Source: Lamellibrachia satsuma (taxonomy: Eukaryota > Annelida > Polychaeta > Sabellida > Siboglinidae). From it: a DNA stretch of 64,000 nucleotides. The first letter of the stretch is position 1; each line of letters begins with the position of its first letter. The notes under the pieces were generated by a model that ran no database searches, was not told where the DNA came from, and saw only the letters and a list, made by a program, of their open reading frames with translations. Both the position numbers and the translations under genes were made by a program. This document shows positions 1 to 10,060 of the stretch, piece by piece. Location: assembly GCA_033239005.1 (NCBI GenBank), contig BSQZ01000001.1, positions 3,212,501 to 3,276,500 of the forward strand, read 5' to 3'.

Positions 1-342
1 TAACATCCTGTTTCTCCTTCTTTTTTTAAATAATCTCATTTTTAGACAATCGGGCGAGACGACAATTCCACATTTTCTAGCAATCGTGCATGGCTGCATA
101 TTGCACATAACTTGGATCCCCTCCCGCAAAAGGATTCTATATCAAGCAGGAAAATCTCCTTTCTCCTGATTTTATAGTTTGGCACCCCTGTGTAGCATAG
201 GCGCATATTAACTTTACACACTTTAATGGGAACTTTTGTGCCGGGCGGATTAATGGTGATGAATTGTATATGTGGTCATTTGATTTGTGTTTTTTTAAAG
301 TAAGAAGGGATGCCATTTTTTAAATAAATAACTATTGTGTAG

Positions 343-497
343 GGGAGAGAACAGCTCTAGGTACAGCGTGGTGTTCGAGCCGGACACAGGCGTGTATGAA
401 CTGCGGATCAATGAGACGACACTCGCCGACGCAGGTCGCTACAGCTGTCTGGACGCATCCAGTCACAATGCCGTCCACATGGAGTTAATCGTCATTG
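343..497 (+). CDS. Receptor exon: second half of an Ig V/I-type domain
   Basis: This partial coding exon lies at the left edge of an immunoglobulin-superfamily gene. An AG acceptor at 341-342 and a GTGAGG donor at 498 bound 155 bases that read through in one frame. The translation includes YELRINETTLADAGRYSC, the classic E-F strand signature (L-x-I, D-A-G-x-Y-x-C) ending in the F-strand cysteine, followed by a G-strand HMELIVI. The B-strand half with the partner cysteine must lie in an exon left of the window. The exon starts after the second base of a codon and ends in phase 1, so the intron splits the domain. It is probably extracellular. The exact acceptor is an inference from the sequence. 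Confidence 0.75.
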
Positions 498-884
498 GTG
501 AGGATAATCGCATGCAAACATGGGCCCGTCAAAACGCAAAGTAACCACGTGTTGTAATTTATTTACAGTTGTCGAGGACACATTTTCCTTGATACACGAC
601 AATGTTTTATGGAGAAAAACAGACTACGTATTGCCTTTATTGTTTTTAAGGCAAACACTATTTTGTTAAGGCTGTATTCATGAAAAGCTAGCCTCATTAA
701 TTCTACGGGTCGTGTTACGAAAGACAGCGTCGATAAAAAAAACGACACCCCATATTAACGCAGTGTTCTAAATAACAATGGTTCAGTTGAATAAATCAAA
801 CCAGCAATCCTGATAAACAACATTAACCTGTTTAGCATTAAGTCTATGGTAGCACTCGGCAATAAATCCAGTGTTTCTTTGAAG

Positions 885-1265
885 CGTCAACTCCACAATG
901 CGGCGCCACCAGTTCCAAGATCATCAACGGCACCGTTGTCTTCGGCGATGCCGTCACCTACGAATGCAGTGCCTCCTACCGGGGTCGGTGGGCACCAGCT
1001 ATGACGTGGCGTGCCGTCAAAGAGGCGTCCCCCAGGAAGAAGGGAGAGGTACGACGACCTTTCATTAGGTTGTTTGTCTCCAACGCGACGACGAACGAGA
1101 GCGCCACCTACATGTTTCCGATCGCCGCCAGTCAGGTCAATGTCAACCGAACGTATGCGTGTGTCACAAGCTTCAACCTGCCCAGAACGTCGCTTGGTTG
1201 GCAGAGGGCTTCCAACGTGCCCACTTACCGCTCTGAGTGCATCGTCGAGCCGCTAGTCGTGCTGT
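885..1265 (+). CDS. Receptor exon: complete Ig-like domain, phase 1-1
   Basis: The exon of 381 bases (127 codons) has a pyrimidine-rich acceptor ending GAAG at 884 and a GTAAGT donor at 1266, both in phase 1, the hallmark of shuffled Ig exons. It encodes one Ig-like fold: a B-strand cysteine in VTYEC, the core tryptophan in AMTWR about 20 residues on, and an F-strand cysteine in NRTYAC. Extra cysteines near the start (TPQC) and end (SEC) could form a second disulfide. Three N-x-T/S sites (NGT, NAT, NES) and NRT suggest glycosylation. The short YRGRWAP stretch before the tryptophan resembles lophotrochozoan Ig receptors I recall, but that comparison is from memory. It follows the 343-497 exon across a 387-base intron. 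Confidence 0.82.
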
Positions 1266-1482
1266 GTAAGTTGACATGACGTTGTTCTTGTCCCCGATAG
1301 GGGTCGCTGTTTTTTCTGAGTGGTTTGCTTTGCCAACATTTTGTATTTAGATAAGCTTTTGATTTACTTCTCCCTTCACCTACCCACTTACCGTGGGTGG
1401 TCGTTGGGCACCTTCTCTGATGACCTTCTCTAATGACCTTCGGACAATCTGGCTCCACCTTAGACACCCCCGTTCTGCCGGT

Positions 1483-1634
1483 TTTATCTTGTGGATATCG
1501 AGCCCTGTCCACTGTGATATTATCTTGTGGATATCGAGCCCTGTCCACTCTGATATTATCTTGTGGATATCGAGCTCTGTCCACTCTGATATCATCTTGT
1601 GGATATCGAGCCATGTCCACTCTGATATTATATG
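1483..1634. repeat. 36-bp minisatellite, about 4 copies, inside LINE 3' end
   Basis: Four near-identical 36-bp units contain cttgtggatatcgagc. On the minus strand one frame gives a 12-residue repeat, ISEWTGLDIHKI, which is the EWTG motif of the LINE. Because the period is a multiple of three, the frame stays open through the array. Confidence 0.92.
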
Positions 1635-1635
1635 T

Positions 1636-2053
1636 GCGATTCTCCCTCTGCCTGCCTCTCTTTCTCTTACCTCTCTTTCTCTTGCCTCTTTTTCGCTTGC
1701 CTCTCTCTCACTTGCCTCTCCTTCTCTTACCTCTCTTCCTCTGACCTCTCTTTCTCTTACCTCTCTTTCTCTTGCCTCTTTTTCTCTTGCCTCTTTTTTC
1801 TTGCCTCTCTCTCACTTGCCTCTCTTTCTCTTACCTCTCTTTCTCTTGCCTCTTTTTCTCTTGCCTCTCTTTCTCTTACCTCTCTTTCTCTTACCTCTCT
1901 TTCTCTTGCCTCTTTTTCTCTTGCCTCTCTCACACTTGCCTCTCTTTTTGCAGCTTCTCTTTCTCTTACCTCTCTTTCTCTTGCCTCTCTTTCTCTTGCC
2001 TCTCTTTCTCTTGTCTCTCTTTCTCTTGCCTCTCTTTCACTTGCCTCTCATTG
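1636..2053. repeat. 15-bp CT-rich minisatellite, about 27 copies
   Basis: The tract repeats cttgcctctctttct with single-base variants (cttacc, ttttt). On the minus strand it encodes reiterated RGKRK, matching the basic linker (RRRGRQRK) of LINE C-termini. All plus frames stay open because the tract is pyrimidine-rich; these are not genes. Confidence 0.9.
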
Positions 2054-2462
2054 TGCCTTGAAAATTGACTTTTTTTGCGTGACATGGCCAAAAACATTTC
2101 AATTTCTGTAATACTACTACAGATAAGAAATATTCCTTTTGACTCGTTTGTGCCCTTTCTCTTGTTAGTCGTGAGCTTTGTTTTCTCTGCATGAATTGCA
2201 TCCCGGTTTTAAGTGGAAACATGAAAAAGGAAATGGGGAAATAAAAAAAATTCTTTTGTTTTGTTCCAGTACTGTTTTATTTTCGTCATGTTAGATTCAG
2301 ACTAACGAAGAAGACAATAATTATTCTAGGCGTCACTAGCCTTATCTTAGTTCAGATCAAACACATGACAAGTCATTCGCTACATATGAAAGTGTCAGTG
2401 TGACGTTTGGAATAATTTTCTTCTTCTTGGCTAGTTGTGAAATGCGAGACTTTGTCACAGCT

Positions 2463-2626
2463 AGAGTACATCGCAGGTTATGGGTGAGATCCAACCTATT
2501 CCTAGAGCACATCGCAGGTCATGGGTGAGATCCAACCTATTCCTAGAGCACATCGCAGGTCAGGGGTGAGATCCAACTTATTCCTAGAGCACATCGCAGG
2601 TCATGGGCGAGATCCAACCTATTCCT
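2463..2626. repeat. 41-bp tandem repeat, 4 copies, in hAT 3' coding end
   Basis: Four units contain cacatcgcaggtcatgggtg and gatccaacctattcct. On the minus strand they encode NRLDLTHDLRCAL, the C-terminal motif of ZBED5-type proteins. The 41-bp period breaks the frame at each copy. Confidence 0.9.
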
Positions 2627-2781
2627 TGCCCTGGTTTTTATCGTGACCATTGTTGAAAAGCCAGCCTCACAGTGATATGTGGTGGCAAATAGGATGAGGA
2701 CTTTCGGGGCAGCTGTCTGGGAGAACTGGATATCCCGTACCAGCTTTATGCCAGAAGGTAGCCAGGTCAGAACCTTGAAAA

Positions 2782-3576
2782 TCTGCTTTCGTCGTGTTGG
2801 CTTCTCGCAGGCCAAGGAACTCTGCTTTCGTCGTGTTGTCTTCTCGCGGGCCAAGGACCTCTGCTTTCCTTGTGTTGTCTTCTCGCAGGCCAAGGAACTC
2901 TGCTTTCGTCGTGTTGGCTTCTCGCAGGCCAAGGAACTCTGCTTTCGTCGTGTTGGCTTCTCGCAGGCCAAGGAACTCTACTTTCGTCATGTTGGCTTCT
3001 CGCAGGCCAAGGAACTCTGCTTTCGTCGTGTTGTCTTCTCGCAGGCCAAGGAACTCTGCTTTCGTCGTGTTGGCTTCTCGCAGGCCAAGGAACTCTGCTT
3101 TCGTCGTGTTGTCTTCTCGCGGGCCAAGGAACTCTGCTTTCGTTGTGTTGTCTTCTCGCAGGCCAAGGAACTCTGCTTTCGTCGTGTTGGCTTCTCGCAG
3201 GCCAAGGAACTCTGCTTTCGTCGTGTTGGCTTCTCGCAGGCCAAGGAACTCTGCTTTCGTCGTGTTGTCTTCTCGCAGGCCAAGGAACTCTGCTTTAGTC
3301 GTGTTGTCTTCTCGCAGGCCAAGGAACTCTGCTTTCGTCCTGTTGGCTTCTCGCAGGCCAAGGAACTCTGCTTTCGTCGTGTTGGCTTCTCGCAGGCCAA
3401 GGAACTCTGCTTTCGTCGTGTTGTCTTCTCGCAGGCCAAGGAACTCTGCTTTCGTCGTGTTGGCTTCTCGCAGGCCAAGGAACTCTGCTTTCGTCGTGTT
3501 GTCTTCTCGCAGGCCAAGGAACTCTGCTTTCGTCGTGTTGTCTTCTCGCAGGCCAAGGAACTCTGCTTTCGTCGTG
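2782..3576. repeat. 39-bp minisatellite, about 20 copies, in hAT coding sequence
   Basis: Units contain ttctcgcaggccaaggaact. On the minus strand each encodes 13 residues (TTKAEFLGLREAN or REDN), in frame with WIVRPFF upstream and DFQGSDLATFW downstream. The array therefore expanded a short segment of the transposase without breaking the frame locally. Alternating gttggc and gttgtc variants (A/D) mark the copies. The other long open frames over this interval are repeat artefacts. Confidence 0.95.
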
Positions 3577-4764
3577 ACATCATCATCTTTGATGATTCCT
3601 TCTTCCACGAAAAAGGGTCTCACAATCCATGTATTCTTTCCACGACGTTCCAGATAAGGGAAGTATATATTGATGGACTCTTCTGTGGAATGTAAGTGCT
3701 GCATGATATCACAAGCGAAAGTACATTTCTCCTCGGTCCCCTCAAGCAGCGTTGTCAATTGGGAGAACATGGAGTCATCGTCGGCCTGAACTCTTCGTTG
3801 GTAAAGCTGGAGCTTGCGCAGTAAGCCGACTACCTTGTCTTGTGCTGAGAGGATATTCACCACATTCCCTTGTAGTGAGATCTCACAAAAAATCTGCGAG
3901 GTAGGCCAGCTTTAGAATGAATATACGGTCCATCATCTTCATGTGGAATCCTTTTTCTTTAGCGGTTCTCCCTCTTTCCAGAAACAAGGCGATTTCTTCT
4001 CTCGAACACGCGTAGAAAGACTTTCCCCGTGATAACCAGCGAACCTCCGTATGGAACAGGAGTACACCGAATTCGGCCCCAACTTTCTCACACAACACTG
4101 ACAAGACCAGGGGGAAGTGTTTTCACAGCCAAAGCATACCGATGAATCATGCAGTGGGTGAATGTGGCGTGGGAGCAACCTGCTTCCCGAACACTCGGAA
4201 CCCAGAACGAATTCCCATCATCGATGGCGCCATGTCAGTGCAAATGCCAACTAATTTCGCCCACTCCAGCTCCTTGTTAGCGAAGAAATTATCTAACGTC
4301 CTGAAGACGTCTTCTCCGAGGGCAGTGGTGGTCAACGGATCAGACAACAGACAATCCTCTTTCACTGAGTCGCCTTTCATGTACCGAGCATATACAAGCA
4401 ACTGTTCACAAGAAGCAACTTCCGTAGATTCATCCAACTGAAGCGCGAAGTAGGGGCTTACTTTCACTTCTGCAACTACACGTTCCAAGATGTCCTCGCT
4501 CATCTCTGAGATTCGGCTTCGCACAGTTGTGTCCGAAAGTGATATATAGTTCATATTTCTTGCTTGTTCATCCCGAAGGACACGTTTCGTTGCTTCAATT
4601 AGGCAGGGCTTGATAAGATCCTCCCCGAGTGCGTAAATTCAGCAGTAATACGGAGAGCAATGCGATAAGAGCAAAGTGACCAGTTGACTCAACACGGGTA
4701 GATTTCAGAATATGCTCCTTTCTTTTAAATAATTCAATGTATTTTTCTGCAAACTCTACATGAC

Positions 4765-6834
4765 TTCGTTCGAAAGGGTCCTTCAGTTTGCTGGGTTTCA
4801 TGTTCTCCTCACGTTCGAAATGGTCCTTCAGTTTGCTGGGTTTCATGCTCTCCTCACGTTCGAAATGGTCCTTCAGTTTGCTAGGTTTCATGCTCTCCTC
4901 ACGTTCGAAATGGTCCTTCAGTTTGCTGGGTTTCATGCACTCCTCACTTTCGAAATGGTCCTTCAGTTTGCTGGGTTTCATGCTCTCCGCACGTTCGAAA
5001 TGGTCCTTCAGTTTGTTGGGTTTCATGCTGTCCTCACGTTCGAAATGGTCCTTCAATTTGCTGGGTTTCATGCACTCCTCACGTTCGAAATGGTCCTTCA
5101 GTTTGCTGGGTTTCATGCTCTCCGCACGTTCGAAATGGTCCTTCAGTTTGTTGGGTTTCATGCTGTCCTCACGTTCGAAATGGTCCTTCCGTTTGCTGGG
5201 TTTCATGCTCTCCTCACGTTCGAAAGGGTCCTTCAGTTTGCTGGGTTTCATGCTCTCCTCACGTTCGAAATGGTCGTTCAGTTTGCTGGGTTTCATGCAC
5301 TCCTCACGTTCGAAATGGTCCTTCAGTTTGCTGGGTTTCGTGCTCTCCTCACGTTCGAAATGGTCCTTCAGTTTGCTGGGTTTCAAGCTCTCCTCACGTT
5401 CGAAATGGTCCTTCAGTTTGCTGGGTTTCATGCACTCCTCACGTTCGAAATGGTCCTTCAGTTTGCTGGGTTTCATGCTCTCCTCACGTTCGAAATGGTC
5501 CTTCAGTTTGCTGGGTTTCATGCACTCCTCACGTTCGAAATGGTCCTTCAGTTTGCTGGGTTCCATGTTCTCCTCACGTTCGAAATGGTCCTTCAGTATG
5601 CTGGGTTTCATGCTCTCCTCACGTTCGAAATGGTCCTTCAGTTTGCTGGGTTTCATGCACTCCTCACTTTCGAAATGGTCCTTCAGTTTGCTGGGTTTCA
5701 TGCTCTCCGCACGTTCGAAATGGTCCTTCAGTTTGTTGGGTTTCATGCTGTCCTCACGTTCGAAATGGTCCTTCAGTTTGCTGGGTTTCATGCACTCCTC
5801 ACGTTCGAAATGGTCCTTCAGTTTGCTGGGTTTCATGCTCTCCGCACGTTCGAAATGGTCCTTCAGTTTGTTGGGTTTCATGCTGTCCTCACGTTCGAAA
5901 TGGTCCTTCCGTTTGCTGGGTTTCATGCTCTCCTCACGTTCGAAAGGGTCCTTCAGTTTGCTGGGTTTCATGCTCTCCTCACGTTCGAAATGGTCGTTCA
6001 GTTTGCTGGGTTTCATGCACTCCTCACGTTCGAAATGGTCCTTCAGTTTGCTGGGTTTCGTGCTCTCCTCACGTTCGAAATGGTCCTTCAGTTTGCTGGG
6101 TTTCAAGCTCTCCTCACGTTCGAAATGGTCCTTCAGTTTGTTGGGTTTCATGCTGTCCTCACGTTCGAAATGGTCCTTCCGTTTGCTGGGTTTCATGCTC
6201 TCCTCACGTTCGAAAGGGTCCTTCAGTTTGCTGGGTTTCATGCACTCCTCACGTTCGAAATGGTCCTTCAGTTTGCTGGGTTCCATGTTCTCCTCACGTT
6301 CGAAATGGTCCTTCAGTATGCTGGGTTTCATGCTCTCCTCACTTTCGAAATGGTCCTTCAGTTTGCTGGGTTTCATGCACTCCTCACGTTCGAAATGGTC
6401 CTTCAGTTTGCTGGGTTTCATGCTCTCCTCACGTTCGAAATGGTCCTTCAGTTTACTGGGTTTCAAGCTCTCCTCACGTTCGAAATGGTCCTTCAGTTTG
6501 CTGGGTTTCATGCACTCCTCACGTTCGAAATGGTCCTTCAGTTTGCTGGGTTTCATGCACTCCTCACGTTCGAAATGGTCCTTCAGTTTGCTGGGTTTCA
6601 TGCTCTCCTCACGTTCGAAAGGGTCCTTCAGTTTGCTGGGTTTCATGCTCTCCTCACGTTCGAAAGGGTCCTTCAGTTTGTTGGGTTTCATGCTCTCCGC
6701 ACGTTCGAAATGGTCCTTCAGTTTGCTGGGTTTCATGCTCTCCTCACGTTCGAAAGGGTCCTTCAGTTTGCTGGGTTTCATGCTCTCCTCGCGTTCGAAA
6801 TGGTCCTTCAGTTTGCTGGGTTTCATGCTCTCCG
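4765..6834. repeat. 45-bp minisatellite, about 46 copies, amplifying the BED-finger segment of the hAT gene
   Basis: Each 45-bp unit contains cgaaatggtccttcagtttg and encodes, on the minus strand, 15 residues ESMKPSKLKDHFERE with point variants. The unit matches the end of a BED zinc finger (ESMKPSKLK..H). Because 45 is a multiple of three, three long open frames of about 690-770 codons span the array on both strands; only the minus frame has biological meaning. A 16-unit (720-bp) higher-order copy is present: 4920-5400 recurs almost exactly at 5640-6120, and part of it again after 6120. Confidence 0.96.
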
Positions 6835-7885
6835 CACTACGGATTTTACTGCAAAGAACGCGTTGAGGCTTTTCAGTGGACTTATCAACAATGCATGTAA
6901 ATCCCCATCGCAAAAACGCTTCCTTTTATGACCGTTTCTTTCCTGGAGCCATGATAAGCCACGTATCTGGAAATACAAATAAGTGACAAATTAGTTTCTA
7001 ACAATTACAACAAACTTACAAAAATTAACGTTGAAAAATAATGTAATGCGTAATTCGTGCCAGTCAGAACATAAGCACACTTGTCAAAAAGTTTAACGTA
7101 CGTACAAATTATTCCACAAAATGTAACATAATCCACTGTACTGTGTTTCCTTTTTAAATCATGCGAATTGCCAGTAACTGTATGTACATGTTTGCATTGC
7201 GTGTGAGCAAACATTACATATATTCTTCTTTTGTTTTGAAAATATATTTAATATTCCGATACACGCACGCACGCACAATCATTGGCTATTCGCACTTTCG
7301 GTTAAATACTAGCGACGCCATACGGCGTTTTTGTGAAGCTCGTTCTATATAATCGTGACGACACCATGGCACATGCGTCGATGTTACTGTAGCAGAGGTG
7401 TTAATCGTAGGAGATGGCGATATTTTGTAGATTTTGATCGTTATATGCGAGTGTCAATGTTGGAACACGTGAAATGCCTATGAGTATGGTTAGATCAAAA
7501 GGTGAACGATTATCTACGTTTATGAAAACTAAAACATGTATTAACGTTACCTGAAGCAAGATCGAGATGGCGCGTGGAATTATCATCACGTGACACAACT
7601 AAGGGTCAGAACGCTGGAACGCTGGAACTCGGAAGCCGGTGAACGAAAGAGTAGTTGAGCGCTGTCAGTGGATTTATCGATATTTCTGGCACGTTCGAGC
7701 GCGATGCGTTCTTAACTTACAGTAGGCCTACAACACTGCGTACACATTGTCAATGAGGCGTGTTACAAGAGCGCAAACATTATGATTGAAGTATACCTAC
7801 TAAAATTCCTGTTATTTAAAATGTTCCCCCAAAAAGGCAAAATTACCCCCCCCGGGGGTAATTACCCCCAGGTTAAATACCGCTG

Positions 7886-8320
7886 ATCTATCATGATGCG
7901 TTTGAGGCAGTTACTGAAGAGTGTTGGCGAGAGAGGACAACCTCGCCGGACTGTGGAGTTGAACCATTTCCTCTTGCACCCCGCTGTTGGTCTTCACACA
8001 CCGTTGTTCCATTGCATCACCGATGTTGTGTTTTATGGTAGCCCAGACAGTTGCGTGTCATCCACTATTAGAAGGCTGGTAGATGTGTTGTTGGTGCTGC
8101 GGGTATTTTTGGCACAACATTCGAAGATTGGATTTTTTGTATTCAACTGAACCGGGAGGCCAAAGCTCGGCCGGGGTCTTGCTGAAGTAAAGTACGTATC
8201 CGCTTAAACATTCCCCGAAACAATGCACTGTCCTAAAGAAAAACACATCTCGAGCTCTGAATGTATTTTCGCTGTGATGATACATTTGTATTAAAATGTT
8301 CTTCAAAGTGGGTTGTGCTT
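7886..8320. other. Unassigned intronic stretch beside the hAT terminus
   Basis: An 85-codon open frame at 7893-8150 (plus) starts MMRLRQLLKSVGERGQPRR. I do not recognise it; it has no clear domain, signal peptide or splice context. It may be a fragment of another transposon. Confidence 0.3.
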
Positions 8321-8321
8321 C

Positions 8322-9283
8322 CCAGGTAGATGATGCAGATGAGCTGCGCCATCAGCGTCTAGGTATATCTTGTAGACAGATGAGCTGCGCCATCAACATC
8401 TAGGTATATATATTGTAGACAGATGAGTTGCACCATCAGCATCTAGGTATATATTGTAGACAGATGAGCTGCGCCATCAACATCTAGGTATATATATTGT
8501 AGACAGATGAGTTGCACCATCAACATCTAGGTATATCTTGTAGACAGATGAGCTGCGGCATCAGCATCTAGGTATATCCTGTAGACAGATGAGCTGTGCC
8601 ATCAACATCTAGGTATATCTTGTAGACAGATGAGCTGTGCCATCAACATCTAGGTATATCTTGTAGACAGATGAGCTGCACCATCAACATCTAGGTATAT
8701 CTTGTAGACAGATGAGTTGCACCATCAGCATCTAGGTATATCTTGTAGACAGATGAGCTGCGCCATCAACATCTAGGTATATCTTGTAGACAGATGAGTT
8801 GCACCATCAACATCTAGGTATATTTTGTAGACAGATGAGTTGCACCGTCAACATCTAGGTATATCTTGTAGACAGATGAGCTGTGCCATCAACATCTAGG
8901 TATATCTTGTAGACAGATGAGCTGCACCATCAACATCTAGGTATATCTTGTAGACAGATGAGTTGCACCATCAGCATCTAGGTATATATTGTAGACAGAT
9001 GAGTTGCGCCATCAGCGTCTAGGTATATCTTGTAGACAGATGAGCTGCGCCATCAACATCTAGGTATATCTTGTAGACAGATGAGTTGCACCATCAGCAT
9101 CTAGGTATATATTGTAGACAGATGAGCTGCGCCATCAACATCTAGGTATATCTTGTAGACAGATGAGTTGCACCGTCAACATCTAGGTATATCTTGTAGA
9201 CAGATGAGCTGTGCCATCAACATCTAGGTATATCTTGTAGACAGATGAGCTGCACCATCAACATCTAGGTATCTCTTGTAGAC
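8322..9283. repeat. 41-bp minisatellite, about 23 copies
   Basis: Units contain gtagacagatgagctgcgcc and catcaacatctaggtatatc, with variants gagttgcacc, cagcatc and a few length changes (tatatattg). Blocks of 2-4 units recur in the same order, suggesting multi-unit duplication. The array lies in the intron between the receptor exons at 885-1265 and 9447-9497. No coding origin was recognised. Confidence 0.93.
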
Positions 9284-9446
9284 AGACTCGACAATTGCAA
9301 CGAATATCGCCGCACATTGTGCATCCCCTTTACCAGTTTTGTAACACAATAACATATGGTATACGTCACGTATTCCGAATACAAAAATTAATACATATCA
9401 TGCACGATAGTTCCGCAAAACGTTGATGTAAAATGTTTGGCCGCAG

Positions 9447-9497
9447 CGCCTCCGAGGAATCTCGCCGTCGAACCGATCAAGCGCGCCTACGGAGAAG
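9447..9497 (+). CDS. Receptor mini-exon: 17-residue inter-Ig linker, phase 1-1
   Basis: A 51-base exon follows the acceptor ttggccgcag and ends before GTCAGT. It reads (A)PPRNLAVEPIKRAYGE in one frame, entering and leaving in phase 1. An A/P-P-x-N-L-x-V run leading to a Gly is the usual A-strand start of an I-set domain, so this joins the domain encoded at 885-1265 to the one at 9781-10020. The exon is short, so its call rests on splice sites, phase and GC-rich codons. Confidence 0.65.
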
Positions 9498-9780
9498 GTC
9501 AGTTTGACCCATTAGGCTTAACCGTAGCACATCACCGCGATCGAACGACGTAGTGTCAACTATTTTTGAAGAATAATAATTATTATAAAGTTATAATCTG
9601 TTTTGTAGTATTTGAACAAGAAGCAAAGCAGGATACAATAACGTTTACGAAACAGGAGACTTGACACCTCTGTGTATAAGCCGTGCTCGCAAACACGCAG
9701 GTACCCATAATAGTCGTTCGAAAGCAAGTAAATGAAGTCCACCACGAAAGTGTTTTAACAGAAATAGCGATCAGTTTCAG

Positions 9781-10020
9781 TAATGTTGGTGTGTTGTGGT
9801 ATACGCTGCCAAACAGGGGACACCTTGCATGGAAAGGCTGATGCCTATCCTCCGGCCAAGTTCCGATGGGCGTTGTCCAGCACTCAGCGCGTCATATCCG
9901 AGACGTCGACCCTGCTTGTAACAGCGGACATGGCGAACGATTGGATACTGGAATTACAAGCCTACAACGACTATCGCAACTCGACACACTCTGCTTCCAT
10001 GAAGGTCCTGATCACTAGAA
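9781..10020 (+). CDS. Receptor exon: Ig-like domain lacking both canonical cysteines, phase 1-1
   Basis: The exon of 240 bases (80 codons) lies between a tttcag acceptor and a GTAAGC donor, both in phase 1. The translation has the I-set layout: GDTLHGKADAYPPAKFRWAL on the B-C strands with the core tryptophan, STLLVT on the E strand, and LELQAYNDYRNSTHSASMKV on the F-G strands. At the B-strand position where cysteine is expected there is glycine (TLHGKA); at the F-strand position (C-x-A-x-N) there is leucine (LQAYN). Three cysteines cluster at the exon start instead (VCCGIRC). An N-S-T sequon is present. It precedes the transmembrane exon and is probably the membrane-proximal domain. Confidence 0.72.
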
Positions 10021-10060
10021 GTAAGCCATGATCGCTAGGTGGCATGTCTGTTTCTTACGA

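Larger units (their letters stand above)
1380..2150 (-). mobile_element. LINE 3' end (non-LTR reverse transcriptase C-terminus), broken by two tandem arrays
   Basis: Read on the minus strand, short stretches follow the order of the reverse-transcriptase C-terminal region seen more intact at 30358-30808: FQGTMRGK, then a run of RGKRK, then ISEWTGLDIHK, then RWSQIVRR, and a TVSG ending. The same motifs at 30.5-30.8 kb read LQDTVRG, ARRRGRQRKRW, IKEWTGLDFSK and KWRQLVSR. Frames shift between the segments and two arrays have grown inside, so this is a dead copy. It lies within an intron of the Ig receptor. Confidence 0.72.
2463..7885 (-). pseudogene. ZBED5-like hAT-derived transposase, decayed, with three internal tandem arrays
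   Basis: On the minus strand a probable ATG at 6952 is followed by MAPGKKRS, an in-frame TAA at 6926-6928, then a BED-finger-like start (RWGFTCIVDKSTEKPQRVLC, ESMKPSKLK). After a large amplification come transposase segments in shifting frames: HVEFAEKYIELFKRK, LDESTEVASCEQLLVYARYM (4.4 kb), LLFHTEVRWLSRGK (4.0 kb), LKLAYLADF, WIVRPFF, DLATFWHKAGTGYPVL and TTYHCEAGFSTMVTIKTRAR (2.65 kb). These are the ordered landmarks of ZBED5/SCAND3-type hAT proteins. Frameshifts near 4.65, 4.15, 3.87 and 2.7 kb and the early stop mean no intact protein. At 7865-7885 the minus strand reads cagcggtatttaacctgggg, like a hAT terminal repeat (consensus CAGNGGTTCTCAACC), so the element's 5' end is probably at 7885. 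No matching left terminus was found. Confidence 0.85.

Noticed and set aside
4760..6931. Plus-strand open frames of 723 and 692 codons (LTFEMVLQFAGFHA and SRSKWSFSLLGFM repeats)
   Set aside because: They are shadow frames of the 45-bp array whose minus-strand frame matches the BED-finger segment of a hAT gene.
8322..9283. CRISPR-like array of 41-bp units
   Set aside because: Continuous tandem units without spacers; minisatellite.
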